NCBI GenBank assembly: GCA_963664845.1
Contig: OY761615.1
Location: 5,208,001-5,272,000, forward strand
Direction of reading: 5' to 3'
DNA from: CAIYTF01 sp963664845
GTDB lineage: Bacteria; Bacteroidota; Ignavibacteria; Ignavibacteriales; Ignavibacteriaceae
DNA length: 64,000 bases
Shown in pieces: positions 18,495 to 26,761 of this stretch. Both the position numbers and the translations under genes were made by a program. How positions within the stretch are numbered: the stretch's first letter is position 1; every line of letters begins with the position of its first letter. Below the pieces are notes generated by a model. That model was not told the origin of the DNA and searched no databases. It worked only from the letters and a program-made list of their open reading frames with translations.

Positions 18495-18954
18495 TTTCTC
18501 GTCTAAATTGACTGAATACGTATGTTAAAAAGAAATCGCTCACGGCAAAGCCGAACAAACCGCCTGTTAAGAAAGCAATTGCTTTTGAATATGCTGATAT
18601 ATGCAGCATGAGACGAGCAACATCCAGATACAGGGGAAAAACCAATGCAAAGATAAGCAAAAGCGATATTCTTTTAAATTTTAAGAGGACTCCTGCTGCA
18701 AAAAATAATCCGGCACCCAAATAGATTCCCGTACAACGGGCACAAACCAAAAGCGGCTTACCAAACAGAAAAAGCGTTTTGGCCGGGAGTTGGTGGCACA
18801 CAGTTCCGTAAAAAAAATTCAGCGCAATTGCAGGGAAGGTGAACAGGTGGATCCATGTACTTAGAAGAGGTGTAAATATGCCAAAAATCCATAAAAAAAG
18901 GAGAAAGGTTAAAACCAGTGCAACTTTTTGGTCCCTGGAAAGCCCGGGTTTCAC
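18484..18954 (-). CDS. DUF2085 membrane protein
   Basis: 156 residues with four to five predicted helices. Motifs FYGTVCHQLP and VCARCTGIYLG are the signature of the DUF2085 family, with cysteines and a histidine that could bind metal or take part in redox chemistry; the family's function is unknown. It overlaps the upstream NHL-propeller gene by four bases and the downstream membrane-protein gene, placing it in the middle of a four-gene leftward operon. Confidence 0.85.
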   Translation of the reverse strand: MKPGLSRDQKVALVLTFLLFLWIFGIFTPLLSTWIHLFTFPAIALNFFYGTVCHQLPAKTLFLFGKPLLVCARCTGIYLGAGLFFAAGVLLKFKRISLLLIFALVFPLYLDVARLMLHISAYSKAIAFLTGGLFGFAVSDFFLTYVFSQFRRENEK

Positions 18955-19808
18955 ATTTTCTCCTGACTTTTAAAGATGGCCTTCGCGGTTAAGACATATA
19001 AATAGCCGGATCGGAATTCAATTTTAATGACAGGGTCAGGAATATCAGTTGTATATTGTTCCCAGCTCCCCTGTACAGTCCCGTTTTTTTTAATTAAGAT
19101 ATTATTGCCCGAACTGCAATATATTGCTGAATTGTCAAGGCTTGCGGATGAGACATTTTCCGGGAGGGGAAGCATAGCAGTTCCTGTGCCAAAAGAGGAG
19201 AAAAACAGGAGTCTGGTTTTTTCCAACACACCAATACCATCAGAGTTTAGGGTAAGCAGGCGCAGCGGTGTTTGAAGCGTATACTGTCCCCAATTCATCC
19301 CGCCAAATTCCATCAGGAAATTTCCAAATGGATCGAATTTCAGGATGCGTTTGTTTTCGGAATCCAGAATGAAATAGTCTCCCTGAGGTGAGACAAGGCA
19401 GTCGACAGGATAGCGAATTTCCGGAAAGCTTATTTGCCCGGAAGGTTGAGTTTGCAGCGATCCCGCGTAATTCAGATCCTTGTCAAATTGCTGGATACGG
19501 TGATTGTTTTTGTCCGTTACGAAAACGGAAAGAATGTTTGAAAAGATTGCAACCGGAGAGTCGAAAACCCCTGCATCCCAGCCAAAACCACCGGTTTGCT
19601 TCAAGACTTCTCCATCCGGCGAAATTTTGACTATCTCTGAGGAAGCACCCTCAATGGCATATATAATTTCCTGACTGGTTACGGTAAAGTCGACACCAAC
19701 ACTAAGAGGTGCAATTTTGTTAAAATGCAATGTTTCGTGGTTCTGACCAGGAGTTGGCACGCTTATCATAAAGGCCGTGAAAAACCATAATATTGTCCGG
19801 ATGTGCAT
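18951..19808 (-). CDS. exported NHL-repeat beta-propeller protein
   Basis: 285 residues with a signal peptide (FFTAFMISVPTPGQ). NHL-type repeats are visible: VFVTDKNNHRIQQFDKDLNY, YFILDSENKRILKFDPFGNF, and a GGFGWDAGVFDSPVAI start. These pack into a six-bladed propeller, usually a periplasmic binding or scaffold domain. No catalytic residues were identified. First gene of the leftward operon with the DUF2085 and small membrane proteins. Confidence 0.75.
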   Translation of the reverse strand: MHIRTILWFFTAFMISVPTPGQNHETLHFNKIAPLSVGVDFTVTSQEIIYAIEGASSEIVKISPDGEVLKQTGGFGWDAGVFDSPVAIFSNILSVFVTDKNNHRIQQFDKDLNYAGSLQTQPSGQISFPEIRYPVDCLVSPQGDYFILDSENKRILKFDPFGNFLMEFGGMNWGQYTLQTPLRLLTLNSDGIGVLEKTRLLFFSSFGTGTAMLPLPENVSSASLDNSAIYCSSGNNILIKKNGTVQGSWEQYTTDIPDPVIKIEFRSGYLYVLTAKAIFKSQEKM

Positions 19809-20079
19809 TTTCAGATAATTGTCCTTATATTAAGATCGAATCATGCAGTTCAAAAGAAAGAAATTATTTTTTAATCTACCGAAAAAATATGATATTTATT
19901 CGATAAAATGATATTTTTCATTTGGTAGCGCTTCCCGGGCGCAAATCAGATTTCATCGGTTTATTATCTCTTTGGACGGGGAAATGCGCAGTATTTCCGG
20001 GAGCCGAACATTGTGTCTTTCCGTTTTTTTATTCTATTATGGTAAGAGCAGTCAGTTTACTTACAAAACAAATTAATAC
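19809..20079. promoter_or_regulatory. divergent promoter region
   Basis: AT-rich region between the NHL operon (left) and the RsbW-like gene (right). It contains a direct repeat ATGATATTT at 19889-19897 and 19908-19916 (19-bp period), which could be a regulator site. No consensus promoter is assigned. Confidence 0.3.
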
Positions 20080-20658
20080 ATGTCACAAGAACGCGTTTCA
20101 GTAAAAGTTCCAGGTATGTTGAAGTATTGTCACTTTGTGAGCGATACCAGTGAACTTCTGTTCAAATCGAAGATCAACTTCTATACGGAAGAATTCTTCA
20201 GCAGTTTCATCCAGGACATGCGTATTGTTATGTATGAACTATTTTCAAATTCGGTAGCGCACAGCAAAAGTGAATGGGTAACCGTGCTGCTTGATGTTTT
20301 TGATGAATACCTTAGCGTAACCATTCAAACCACTAACAGTGGTTTTGGCATAAAAGAGGTTGACCGTTTTATTCCCGGCACAACAGAGCACCCCATAATG
20401 TATCCTCCCTATGCCAAAGAGCTGTTGAATGCTGAAATGGTGGTTTATCGGGATTTTGAACATGAAGTAAAGTGTAAGATCGTGGGTGAGTACGCGATAC
20501 AGTTTACCAACCATAAAAATATTTTCAGGAAAGGTGATGTGTTCGATATCCCCGAACACTATGGGCTTAACCTGATAACCCGCCTAACACATGAAAGTTA
20601 TTATTTCAGGGACCAGGAGGGGATTGATAATTTTGTGATCATAAAACGCCTCAGATAG
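20080..20658 (+). CDS. RsbW-like GHKL ATP-binding protein
   Basis: 192-residue cytosolic protein with features of the anti-sigma-factor serine-kinase (HATPase_c_2) family: an N-box YELFSNSVAHS, a lid region where the usual DxGxG is NSGFGI, and a late HYGLNLITRL corresponding to the G2 box. A long insertion of about 70 residues between the G1 and G2 boxes is unusual. Because the G1 Asp is replaced by Asn-Ser, ATP turnover may be weakened. It may be another arm of the partner-switching network at 5-9 kb, although it is encoded alone. Confidence 0.65.
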   Translation: MSQERVSVKVPGMLKYCHFVSDTSELLFKSKINFYTEEFFSSFIQDMRIVMYELFSNSVAHSKSEWVTVLLDVFDEYLSVTIQTTNSGFGIKEVDRFIPGTTEHPIMYPPYAKELLNAEMVVYRDFEHEVKCKIVGEYAIQFTNHKNIFRKGDVFDIPEHYGLNLITRLTHESYYFRDQEGIDNFVIIKRLR

Positions 20659-20706
20659 GCAAGTTTACTTTGTATTGAGGGGCCAAACCCCATCCGGTGC
20701 TGACTC

Positions 20707-21597
20707 TCAGATAGATTTTGCTGCGTCCAAAAGCGCAGGAGAATCCACCAGAACGGCATCCGGGTGAAAAGCCAATGCGTTTCGCAGTTCATCTTCATCC
20801 TTGATTCCGTACACCATACATTTCACCTTTAATTCTTTATATGCCCTAAAAATGCCGGATGTGCAGGCAGCTCTGTGTATGCAGATATAGCCGTGTGACG
20901 ATACAATTGCTTCCAACAGGGGGCCGGAAATTGTTCCTTTTACAAAATGCTCATGGTCTGTACCACGATAATCCATGGAGTCATAGGTTGGGAAATCAGT
21001 TCTGGCGCAGGAATTATAGAAATAATTGGTTTTAAAGTACGGACGTTTATCCTTCAACCGGGAAATGGAATTTGCAATGGACAGGGGGAACTTCTGCAAA
21101 AAGTAATGCAGCATTGAAAGGGCAGGATAATAGCTGAAACAGAGAGGAATGGCAGGGTTAAGGGAATGGCATTTTAGAACAGTTTCCGGAAGCCAGGAAA
21201 CTATTGTTGACCGCTCTAATAAGTCACAGTCCTTCAGCGTTTGCAGAATCATTTCCTCCTGGCCATATTCCTTAATATCAATAAACACCTGCGCTTTAGA
21301 CGGCTTTATGCGTTCCAGGAATTCAGAAAAGGCAAGAATGGAATAGTCCGGGTAGGTTTCGCTGCAAAGAGAAAGAATTTCCGGCAGCGTATAGTTGGCC
21401 AGGAGTATATTCTTGGTATTCCCCAAAGTAAAATGGGCATCGTGATTAATAACTAATTGATTATCTTTCGATATTCTGATGTCAATTTCTATGGCATTTA
21501 TCTCTGTTTTGAGTGCTTTTGCCAAACCTGAAGCGGACGCATCATGTGTATCGAATCCCTTCAGCCGATGAGAAATAAATAATGGTACAGTTGTCAC
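20707..21597 (-). CDS. glycerophosphodiester phosphodiesterase family protein
   Basis: About 297 residues in the GDPD TIM-barrel family, which hydrolyses glycerophosphodiesters to glycerol-3-phosphate and an alcohol. Catalytic and metal ligands are present: SHRLKG (the HRG-like first His), IEIDIR with the Glu/Asp pair, and INHDAHF with the second His. FIDIKEY and the C-terminal YGIKDEDEL also fit. GTG 21597 is used because it avoids overlap with the divergent hydrolase gene; a TTG at 21630 would extend it by 11 residues into that gene. There is no clear signal peptide, so it is probably cytosolic. Confidence 0.8.
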   Translation of the reverse strand: MTTVPLFISHRLKGFDTHDASASGLAKALKTEINAIEIDIRISKDNQLVINHDAHFTLGNTKNILLANYTLPEILSLCSETYPDYSILAFSEFLERIKPSKAQVFIDIKEYGQEEMILQTLKDCDLLERSTIVSWLPETVLKCHSLNPAIPLCFSYYPALSMLHYFLQKFPLSIANSISRLKDKRPYFKTNYFYNSCARTDFPTYDSMDYRGTDHEHFVKGTISGPLLEAIVSSHGYICIHRAACTSGIFRAYKELKVKCMVYGIKDEDELRNALAFHPDAVLVDSPALLDAAKSI

Positions 21598-21618
21598 AAT
21601 CAGTCCAAAATAATAAAA

Positions 21619-22620
21619 ATGTTCAAGCAAGTATATAAAATTCTGAATAAACTAAACTACGGAAATCTATTGCTTTTGATACTGGTAATAGCGTGTTTTT
21701 TCTGTTATGTTTTTGACGTTATCAGTGGAATGAGTTATGGACTGATCCTGATTGGAATTGCCTTTTGTATGTTGCTTTTCAGGGCAATTGAGACCCGCTT
21801 GAAATATACACCCGGACATCATCTGCGACATTTTACCAAACTGGAAAATACGGGTACTTTTCTTGAAACTATGCCAAAGTTTCATGACAACCGACCCAAA
21901 GCTGCACAGGCCACTCTTTTACTGCATGGGTTTTCCGCCTCAACATCAGAATTTAAGCATTTATATCCCGAATTAGACGCTGCCGGCATACTCTACTTTG
22001 CGCCATCGCTTTCGGGGTTTGGAAATGAGTCGCCAAAAGAATTACAGGCAGTAACGGCAGAACAGTGGATCCGTGATGCTGAAAGGGCGTACGCGCTGGT
22101 TTCAGGTATGGCGGAAAAAGTGAATATAATTGCCCACTCGATGGGTGCCATGTTAGCATTGTATCTTGCTGGGAAATATCCTGTGGAGCATTTAGTTTTA
22201 ACCTCTCCGTATTTGGAGCCTTTGCAAGGTCATAAATTTTTTAAGAAGTTGTTGCAAGTGCCGGTTTTATCGCAAATTTTTATGTTCGCAAATCCTGTCG
22301 TGACGAAGTCTTCTTTGGCAGACCTTGAAAAGGTGGCGCAATCCGGAAGATTTGTATATTCCTCAGTACCGGTTCAGGCAATTTATTCATTATGGAAATT
22401 GACAGGATATATTCCCTATGCAAGGGTTGCAGCCAAAACCAGTGCTTTGCTTTTGGGAGAGAGGGACAATACAATCGATCTGGAAAGAACTGTTGCCAGG
22501 TTGCTCGAAGTATTCCCAACAATCAAGATAAAGCGCTACGCGAGATCGGGGCATAATTTGCTTGAAGATGTGGAAAGCGAACGCGTAATCGATGAGGTAT
22601 TACGGGGACTGGTTAAGTGA
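21619..22620 (+). CDS. membrane-anchored alpha/beta hydrolase
   Basis: 333 residues. Two N-terminal transmembrane helices (about 15-35 and 38-56) precede an alpha/beta-hydrolase domain of the carboxylesterase/monoacylglycerol-lipase type: LLLHGFSAS oxyanion loop, nucleophile Ser174 in AHSMGAM, acid in LLLGERDNTID and catalytic His in RSGHNLLED. It probably cleaves an ester or lipid at the membrane. It is divergent from the GDPD gene with a gap of only about 20 bases, suggesting a shared lipid-recycling role (inference). Confidence 0.8.
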   Translation: MFKQVYKILNKLNYGNLLLLILVIACFFCYVFDVISGMSYGLILIGIAFCMLLFRAIETRLKYTPGHHLRHFTKLENTGTFLETMPKFHDNRPKAAQATLLLHGFSASTSEFKHLYPELDAAGILYFAPSLSGFGNESPKELQAVTAEQWIRDAERAYALVSGMAEKVNIIAHSMGAMLALYLAGKYPVEHLVLTSPYLEPLQGHKFFKKLLQVPVLSQIFMFANPVVTKSSLADLEKVAQSGRFVYSSVPVQAIYSLWKLTGYIPYARVAAKTSALLLGERDNTIDLERTVARLLEVFPTIKIKRYARSGHNLLEDVESERVIDEVLRGLVK

Positions 22621-22743
22621 CAGCGTTATTTACGGTAATACCTGATGCACCTTAAACGCTCTTGAACATAACATGAATTATTATGAATTTCGGTTTTCTT
22701 ATTTGTTATAATATTTGTAAAATCGATTGCAAATTTTTTGAAA

Positions 22744-24396
22744 ATGATCCGCATTTTGCAAATATTCGGATTCCTATCCCATAATAAGGTTTATTTGAAC
22801 AAGCAAACAAACGTAGGGCGTGAAGTGAAACACAGGTCACTCAAGTCGTGGGCAGTTCCTCTTTTAGTACAAATAGTACTATGCTCGATCCTGTCGCTTG
22901 GTACTTTTTGGATCGACAAACAATGCAATGGCAAGGCAATTAATGCCTGGCTTTCTCACTTTTTTACTGAAGACGCTGGGATATTGGCAAATGTTCTGGG
23001 TGGTCTGACCCAGGTTGCCCCGGCGATTCTTGGTATTGCCATCACGGTAATTGCGATCATCGTTGAAATGGCCTCGAACAAATATTCACCTAAAGTGATG
23101 GATTTATTTGTCAATGACCATCTTAATTTTTGGGCCATGGCGCTGTTTGTTATTACTTCTGTAAATTCCATCTGGGTTGCTCATATACTGACACCGGATT
23201 TCTTCCCAATCGTCAGTATTATCGTGAATGGCATTCTGGTCTCTGCATCGTTACTTCTGGTAATTCCGTATTTTAATCACATTTTCACCTTTCTGCACCC
23301 GCACAATTTTATTACCTATGTGAAGGAGCAGACAATTTCCGACCTTGGTAAATTGCAATACACTTCCGGAAACTTTGAAAAGATAGACCAACTTAAGTCA
23401 CAGATTCTCAACAACATTGATTTCATTGGTGATATTGCGATCAATTCTGTAATCCAGGGCGATAGGGCTGTTTCGCAATATTGCTGCACCAATCTTACGG
23501 AACTCATGATAGCTTATTTGGAGGTGAAAGAAAGTATCCCGGACCATTTTTTCAATTTGACCAAATTGGAAACGGAAGACCCGGATTTTATCGATTTTTC
23601 TTCTTTCGTCATGTTGAATGTTGAATCAAGGAAAATTTGGATTGAGCGGAAGATGTTTCGCCAGTTGGAGATCATTTTTACCATCGCCCGGGAAAACCTG
23701 AAAACCGTGGCTTCGGGAGTGCTGCTCAACAGTGTGAAAATTGGTCAAAGGGCCAGCGAAAAGGGCATGAAGGAAGTGGTGTTCACCGTGATACAATATT
23801 TTAATACATTCCTCCGGTTTGCAATTAATAGTGGTGACCCGAGAACAGCGTTCAATATTCTTGAACACTACAGGAATTATGGTGCCATTCTTATGAAGAA
23901 TATGCCTTCCGAAGTTGCAAATGTTGTGTTTTATTTTAAATACTATGCTCTTGAAGCACAGAGGCGACAAGTTCTCTTCATTCTTGAGACCGCAGCAGCT
24001 GATATTTGCCGCTTGAATGAACTTGCATTTGAACTCAATTTACCTTCTCAGCGCGAACTCCTTGATCAGTTTTTGAAACTGGATCAACCGATTGAGGAAA
24101 AAGGGGACGACGATGTTAGCCAACAGGAGAAATCCCTGATGGGTGTTCGTATTGCTCAGGTGAAACTTGCCGGTTTTTATTTGACTAAAGGCAGGGAAGA
24201 TCTTGCACGCATAATCTACGAGGACATGCATGGGGAACCCTATAAACGTATTCACCAAATTCACGAAATGATCGAAATGAACACCAATGAAGAGTTCTAT
24301 GAAATAACCGGTCGTGGGGTTAATTTCTTTTTTGTATCCGCTGAGCGCCGGACAGCTTTGCGGGAATTCTTCAGTTGGTTTGAGAAGAAGAATTAA
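22744..24396 (+). CDS. DUF2254 family membrane protein
   Basis: About 550 residues. Four transmembrane helices occupy the first 195 residues. The segment with AILGIAITVIAIIVEMASN and SPKVMDLFV matches the N-terminal core of DUF2254. The remaining C-terminal part, about 350 residues, is soluble and helical. The family's function is not established. ATG 22744 is preferred over TTG 22738. A TATAAT-like box lies about 35 bases upstream. Confidence 0.75.
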   Translation: MIRILQIFGFLSHNKVYLNKQTNVGREVKHRSLKSWAVPLLVQIVLCSILSLGTFWIDKQCNGKAINAWLSHFFTEDAGILANVLGGLTQVAPAILGIAITVIAIIVEMASNKYSPKVMDLFVNDHLNFWAMALFVITSVNSIWVAHILTPDFFPIVSIIVNGILVSASLLLVIPYFNHIFTFLHPHNFITYVKEQTISDLGKLQYTSGNFEKIDQLKSQILNNIDFIGDIAINSVIQGDRAVSQYCCTNLTELMIAYLEVKESIPDHFFNLTKLETEDPDFIDFSSFVMLNVESRKIWIERKMFRQLEIIFTIARENLKTVASGVLLNSVKIGQRASEKGMKEVVFTVIQYFNTFLRFAINSGDPRTAFNILEHYRNYGAILMKNMPSEVANVVFYFKYYALEAQRRQVLFILETAAADICRLNELAFELNLPSQRELLDQFLKLDQPIEEKGDDDVSQQEKSLMGVRIAQVKLAGFYLTKGREDLARIIYEDMHGEPYKRIHQIHEMIEMNTNEEFYEITGRGVNFFFVSAERRTALREFFSWFEKKN

Positions 24397-24399
24397 TAT

Positions 24400-24426
24400 A
24401 GCTGAATCCGGATCGGCTCATTTTTT
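24400..24426 (+). terminator. probable intrinsic terminator after DUF2254 gene
   Basis: Just after the stop, AGCTG (24400-24404) pairs with CGGCT (24414-24418) around a 9-base loop that is itself nearly self-complementary. CA and a run of six T follow. The stem is short and includes one G-T pair. Confidence 0.4.
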
Positions 24427-24565
24427 GGTCTTGAATTTATTAAAGCAGGACTTTATACATCTCGTTTTTGCAATTCGGCATGAAGAATTGTGACGCAGAA
24501 ATTACAATATTAGTACAAAATATCTTATCTTTTCACAACAGCAAAATTACCTTGAGAGCAATTCC

Positions 24566-25801
24566 ATGAATCCTATGAAAAGTGTTGTCGTTTTCCCCGA
24601 AAACAGAGATACCAAGAGCATATATCAATCATATGCTAATATGACTGATTCGGTTCTTTATTTCAAGGACAAGAACAAATCCAGCCTTGCCTCACTCATG
24701 GAGCAGGACTTTGATCTGTATATTATGGAGATCATGCAGCCCGTTATGTCCGAAATAGAGTTTGTTGATCAGGTCTACTCTCTGGTAAAACCGCGTCCCA
24801 TCATTGTTATTTCATCATATTTCTATGATACCCGCGACATTGTTTTTGGCGATAAAATCCAGGGTTTCATTCTAAAGCCGTTTGAGCATGAGAAATTGGC
24901 AGAAGCCGTGGCTGCAATCGCTCCATTGCCGGTAGAGGAAGTTGTTGCTCCGAAGGCAGTGGAAGTACAAGAAGCGGTAGTTCCTGAGATCACCGCAAAA
25001 GTTGATCAGGTTGTTCAGGAGAGCAAAAAGCTCTCGGTATTATTGGAAATTTCCCGGAGTCTTAATTCTATTACGGATTTTGATGAATTACTGCACCGAA
25101 TTATTGTTCTGAGTGCAGATACACTGAATGCCGAACGCGCAACTCTTTTTATTGTGGATAAAAAGAAAAAGCAACTTTGGTCGAGGACCGGAATTGGCTT
25201 GGAAAAGCAGGAAATCCGGATCCCCATTGACAGCGGCATAGCGGGTGAAGTTGCTTTACAGGGAGAGGCACAGATCATTGATGATCCCTATCACCATCCG
25301 AAGTTTAATAAAGATGTTGATATAAAGACAGGGTTTACAACCCGAAATATTCTCTGCATGCCGATGAAAAACATCAACGGGGAAGTGCTCGGCGTGTTCC
25401 AGATATTGAATAAAAAAGATGGTCAGTTCACCAAGGCAGATCAGGTATTCCTTAATGCAATGGCTGCCAGCACCGGGATAGCAATTGAGAATGCATTGCT
25501 GCGTGATCAGATGAAACAACAGTTGAAAGAAATTAAGGAGTCTTATGACGACCTTTATATCGCTCAGAACCAAATACTGAAAGAGAGCAGGTTTTCCATT
25601 TTTTCTGAAATGAGCGCCTACGTTAGATCTGTTTTGCAAGACAATTCGCAAATGACAGACCCAATGAAGGAATTAAAGCGGTTATATGCTTTTGATGTGC
25701 AAATAAAGCAATCAGTGGGGAAAATTCAGGATGCCTATGATACGCTCCTTCAAAGAGTGAATCTTTATATGGACGCGAAAAAAGAAGAACTGTTCAAATA
25801 A
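24566..25801 (+). CDS. pseudo-receiver-GAF signalling protein
   Basis: 411-residue cytosolic protein. Residues 1 to about 118 have the response-regulator receiver fold, with the end-lysine region GFILKPF, but the phosphoryl-acceptor Asp is replaced by Glu55 (LYIMEIMQP), and the early acidic pair is altered (VVVFPEN). A Val/Glu/Ala-rich linker leads to a GAF domain (about 160-315; ERATLFIVDKK, GIAGEVA, NILCMPM), then a coiled-coil C-terminus. There is no output enzyme domain. It may act as a constitutively 'on' receiver or a ligand-sensing adaptor. Followed after 29 bases by the cation transporter gene. Confidence 0.75.
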   Translation: MNPMKSVVVFPENRDTKSIYQSYANMTDSVLYFKDKNKSSLASLMEQDFDLYIMEIMQPVMSEIEFVDQVYSLVKPRPIIVISSYFYDTRDIVFGDKIQGFILKPFEHEKLAEAVAAIAPLPVEEVVAPKAVEVQEAVVPEITAKVDQVVQESKKLSVLLEISRSLNSITDFDELLHRIIVLSADTLNAERATLFIVDKKKKQLWSRTGIGLEKQEIRIPIDSGIAGEVALQGEAQIIDDPYHHPKFNKDVDIKTGFTTRNILCMPMKNINGEVLGVFQILNKKDGQFTKADQVFLNAMAASTGIAIENALLRDQMKQQLKEIKESYDDLYIAQNQILKESRFSIFSEMSAYVRSVLQDNSQMTDPMKELKRLYAFDVQIKQSVGKIQDAYDTLLQRVNLYMDAKKEELFK

Positions 25802-25830
25802 CTCATTAAAGATAAGCGAATTCAAAACTG

Positions 25831-26709
25831 ATGACCTCTCACGTGCAGGCAAGAAAAGAAAAGAATTTTGTTGCCATCTCTTCTGTATTAGCTGCGATTT
25901 TCCTTACCGGGTTTAAACTGGTTGTTGGCATTCTGACAAACAGTCTTGGTATTTTATCCGAAGCACTTCATTCCATGTTGGATTTGGTTGCTGCAGTGAT
26001 CACCATGTTTGCCGTGCGGGTCTCCGATAAACCGGCAGATTCAGACCATAACTTTGGACACGGCAAAGTTGAGAACATTTCTGCTCTCATTGAATCGTTT
26101 CTTCTCCTGATCACCTGCGGATGGATCATTTATGAAGCAATCGATAGGCTGATCACTCATAATATCCATATTATGGTCACTGCCTGGAGCTTTATTGTGG
26201 TTATTACATCAATCGTTATTGACTTTTCCCGTTCACGGGCATTGATGCGGGTTGCTCAAAAATATGATTCACAGGCGCTGGAAGCAGATGCCCTGCATTT
26301 CAAAACCGATATCTGGAGTTCATGCGTTGTGCTTATCGGTTTAATTGGGGCAAGCTTGCAATTTGAATATGCCGATTCCATTGCAGCTATTTCGGTTGCA
26401 TTGATAGTGCTTGGAGTGACTTATCGGTTGGGGAGAAGAGCATTTGATGCACTTGTTGACCGGGCTCCTGAAGGCTTACATGAACTGATCAATGCTCAGA
26501 TTAGCCAGATACAAGAGGTTACTAAATTTCACGATGTGAAAATCCGGACAGCAGGGGCTGTCAAGTTCATTGAACTGAAAATACATGTTAATCGTGGTTT
26601 GAGTATCGAAGCTGCACATGATATTTCACACCGGGTTGAGGATGCCATCATTGAGAAAATTCCTGAAGCCGAGGTTACGGTTCATATTGAACCTGAAGTG
26701 GGGGATTGA
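25831..26709 (+). CDS. cation diffusion facilitator transporter
   Basis: 292-residue CDF antiporter that exports divalent metal ions in exchange for protons. Six helices are visible. The transport-site residues are the His and Asp of SEALHSMLD in TM2 and ADALHFKTD in TM5, the HD-HD arrangement seen in many zinc/cadmium CDFs. A C-terminal cytoplasmic dimerisation (ZT_dimer) domain contains HDVKIRTAG and ends in HIEPE. Metal specificity is inferred from the motif only. Confidence 0.9.
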   Translation: MTSHVQARKEKNFVAISSVLAAIFLTGFKLVVGILTNSLGILSEALHSMLDLVAAVITMFAVRVSDKPADSDHNFGHGKVENISALIESFLLLITCGWIIYEAIDRLITHNIHIMVTAWSFIVVITSIVIDFSRSRALMRVAQKYDSQALEADALHFKTDIWSSCVVLIGLIGASLQFEYADSIAAISVALIVLGVTYRLGRRAFDALVDRAPEGLHELINAQISQIQEVTKFHDVKIRTAGAVKFIELKIHVNRGLSIEAAHDISHRVEDAIIEKIPEAEVTVHIEPEVGD

Positions 26710-26761
26710 AATTCATTGAACCAATGTGGTTGAAGAGCGAAACAGTATTGCAGTAATGTGT

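Noticed and set aside
20668..20700. small GGGG/CCCC hairpin between the RsbW-like and GDPD genes
   Set aside because: The stem is only 4 bp and has no T-run on either strand, so a terminator is not supported.
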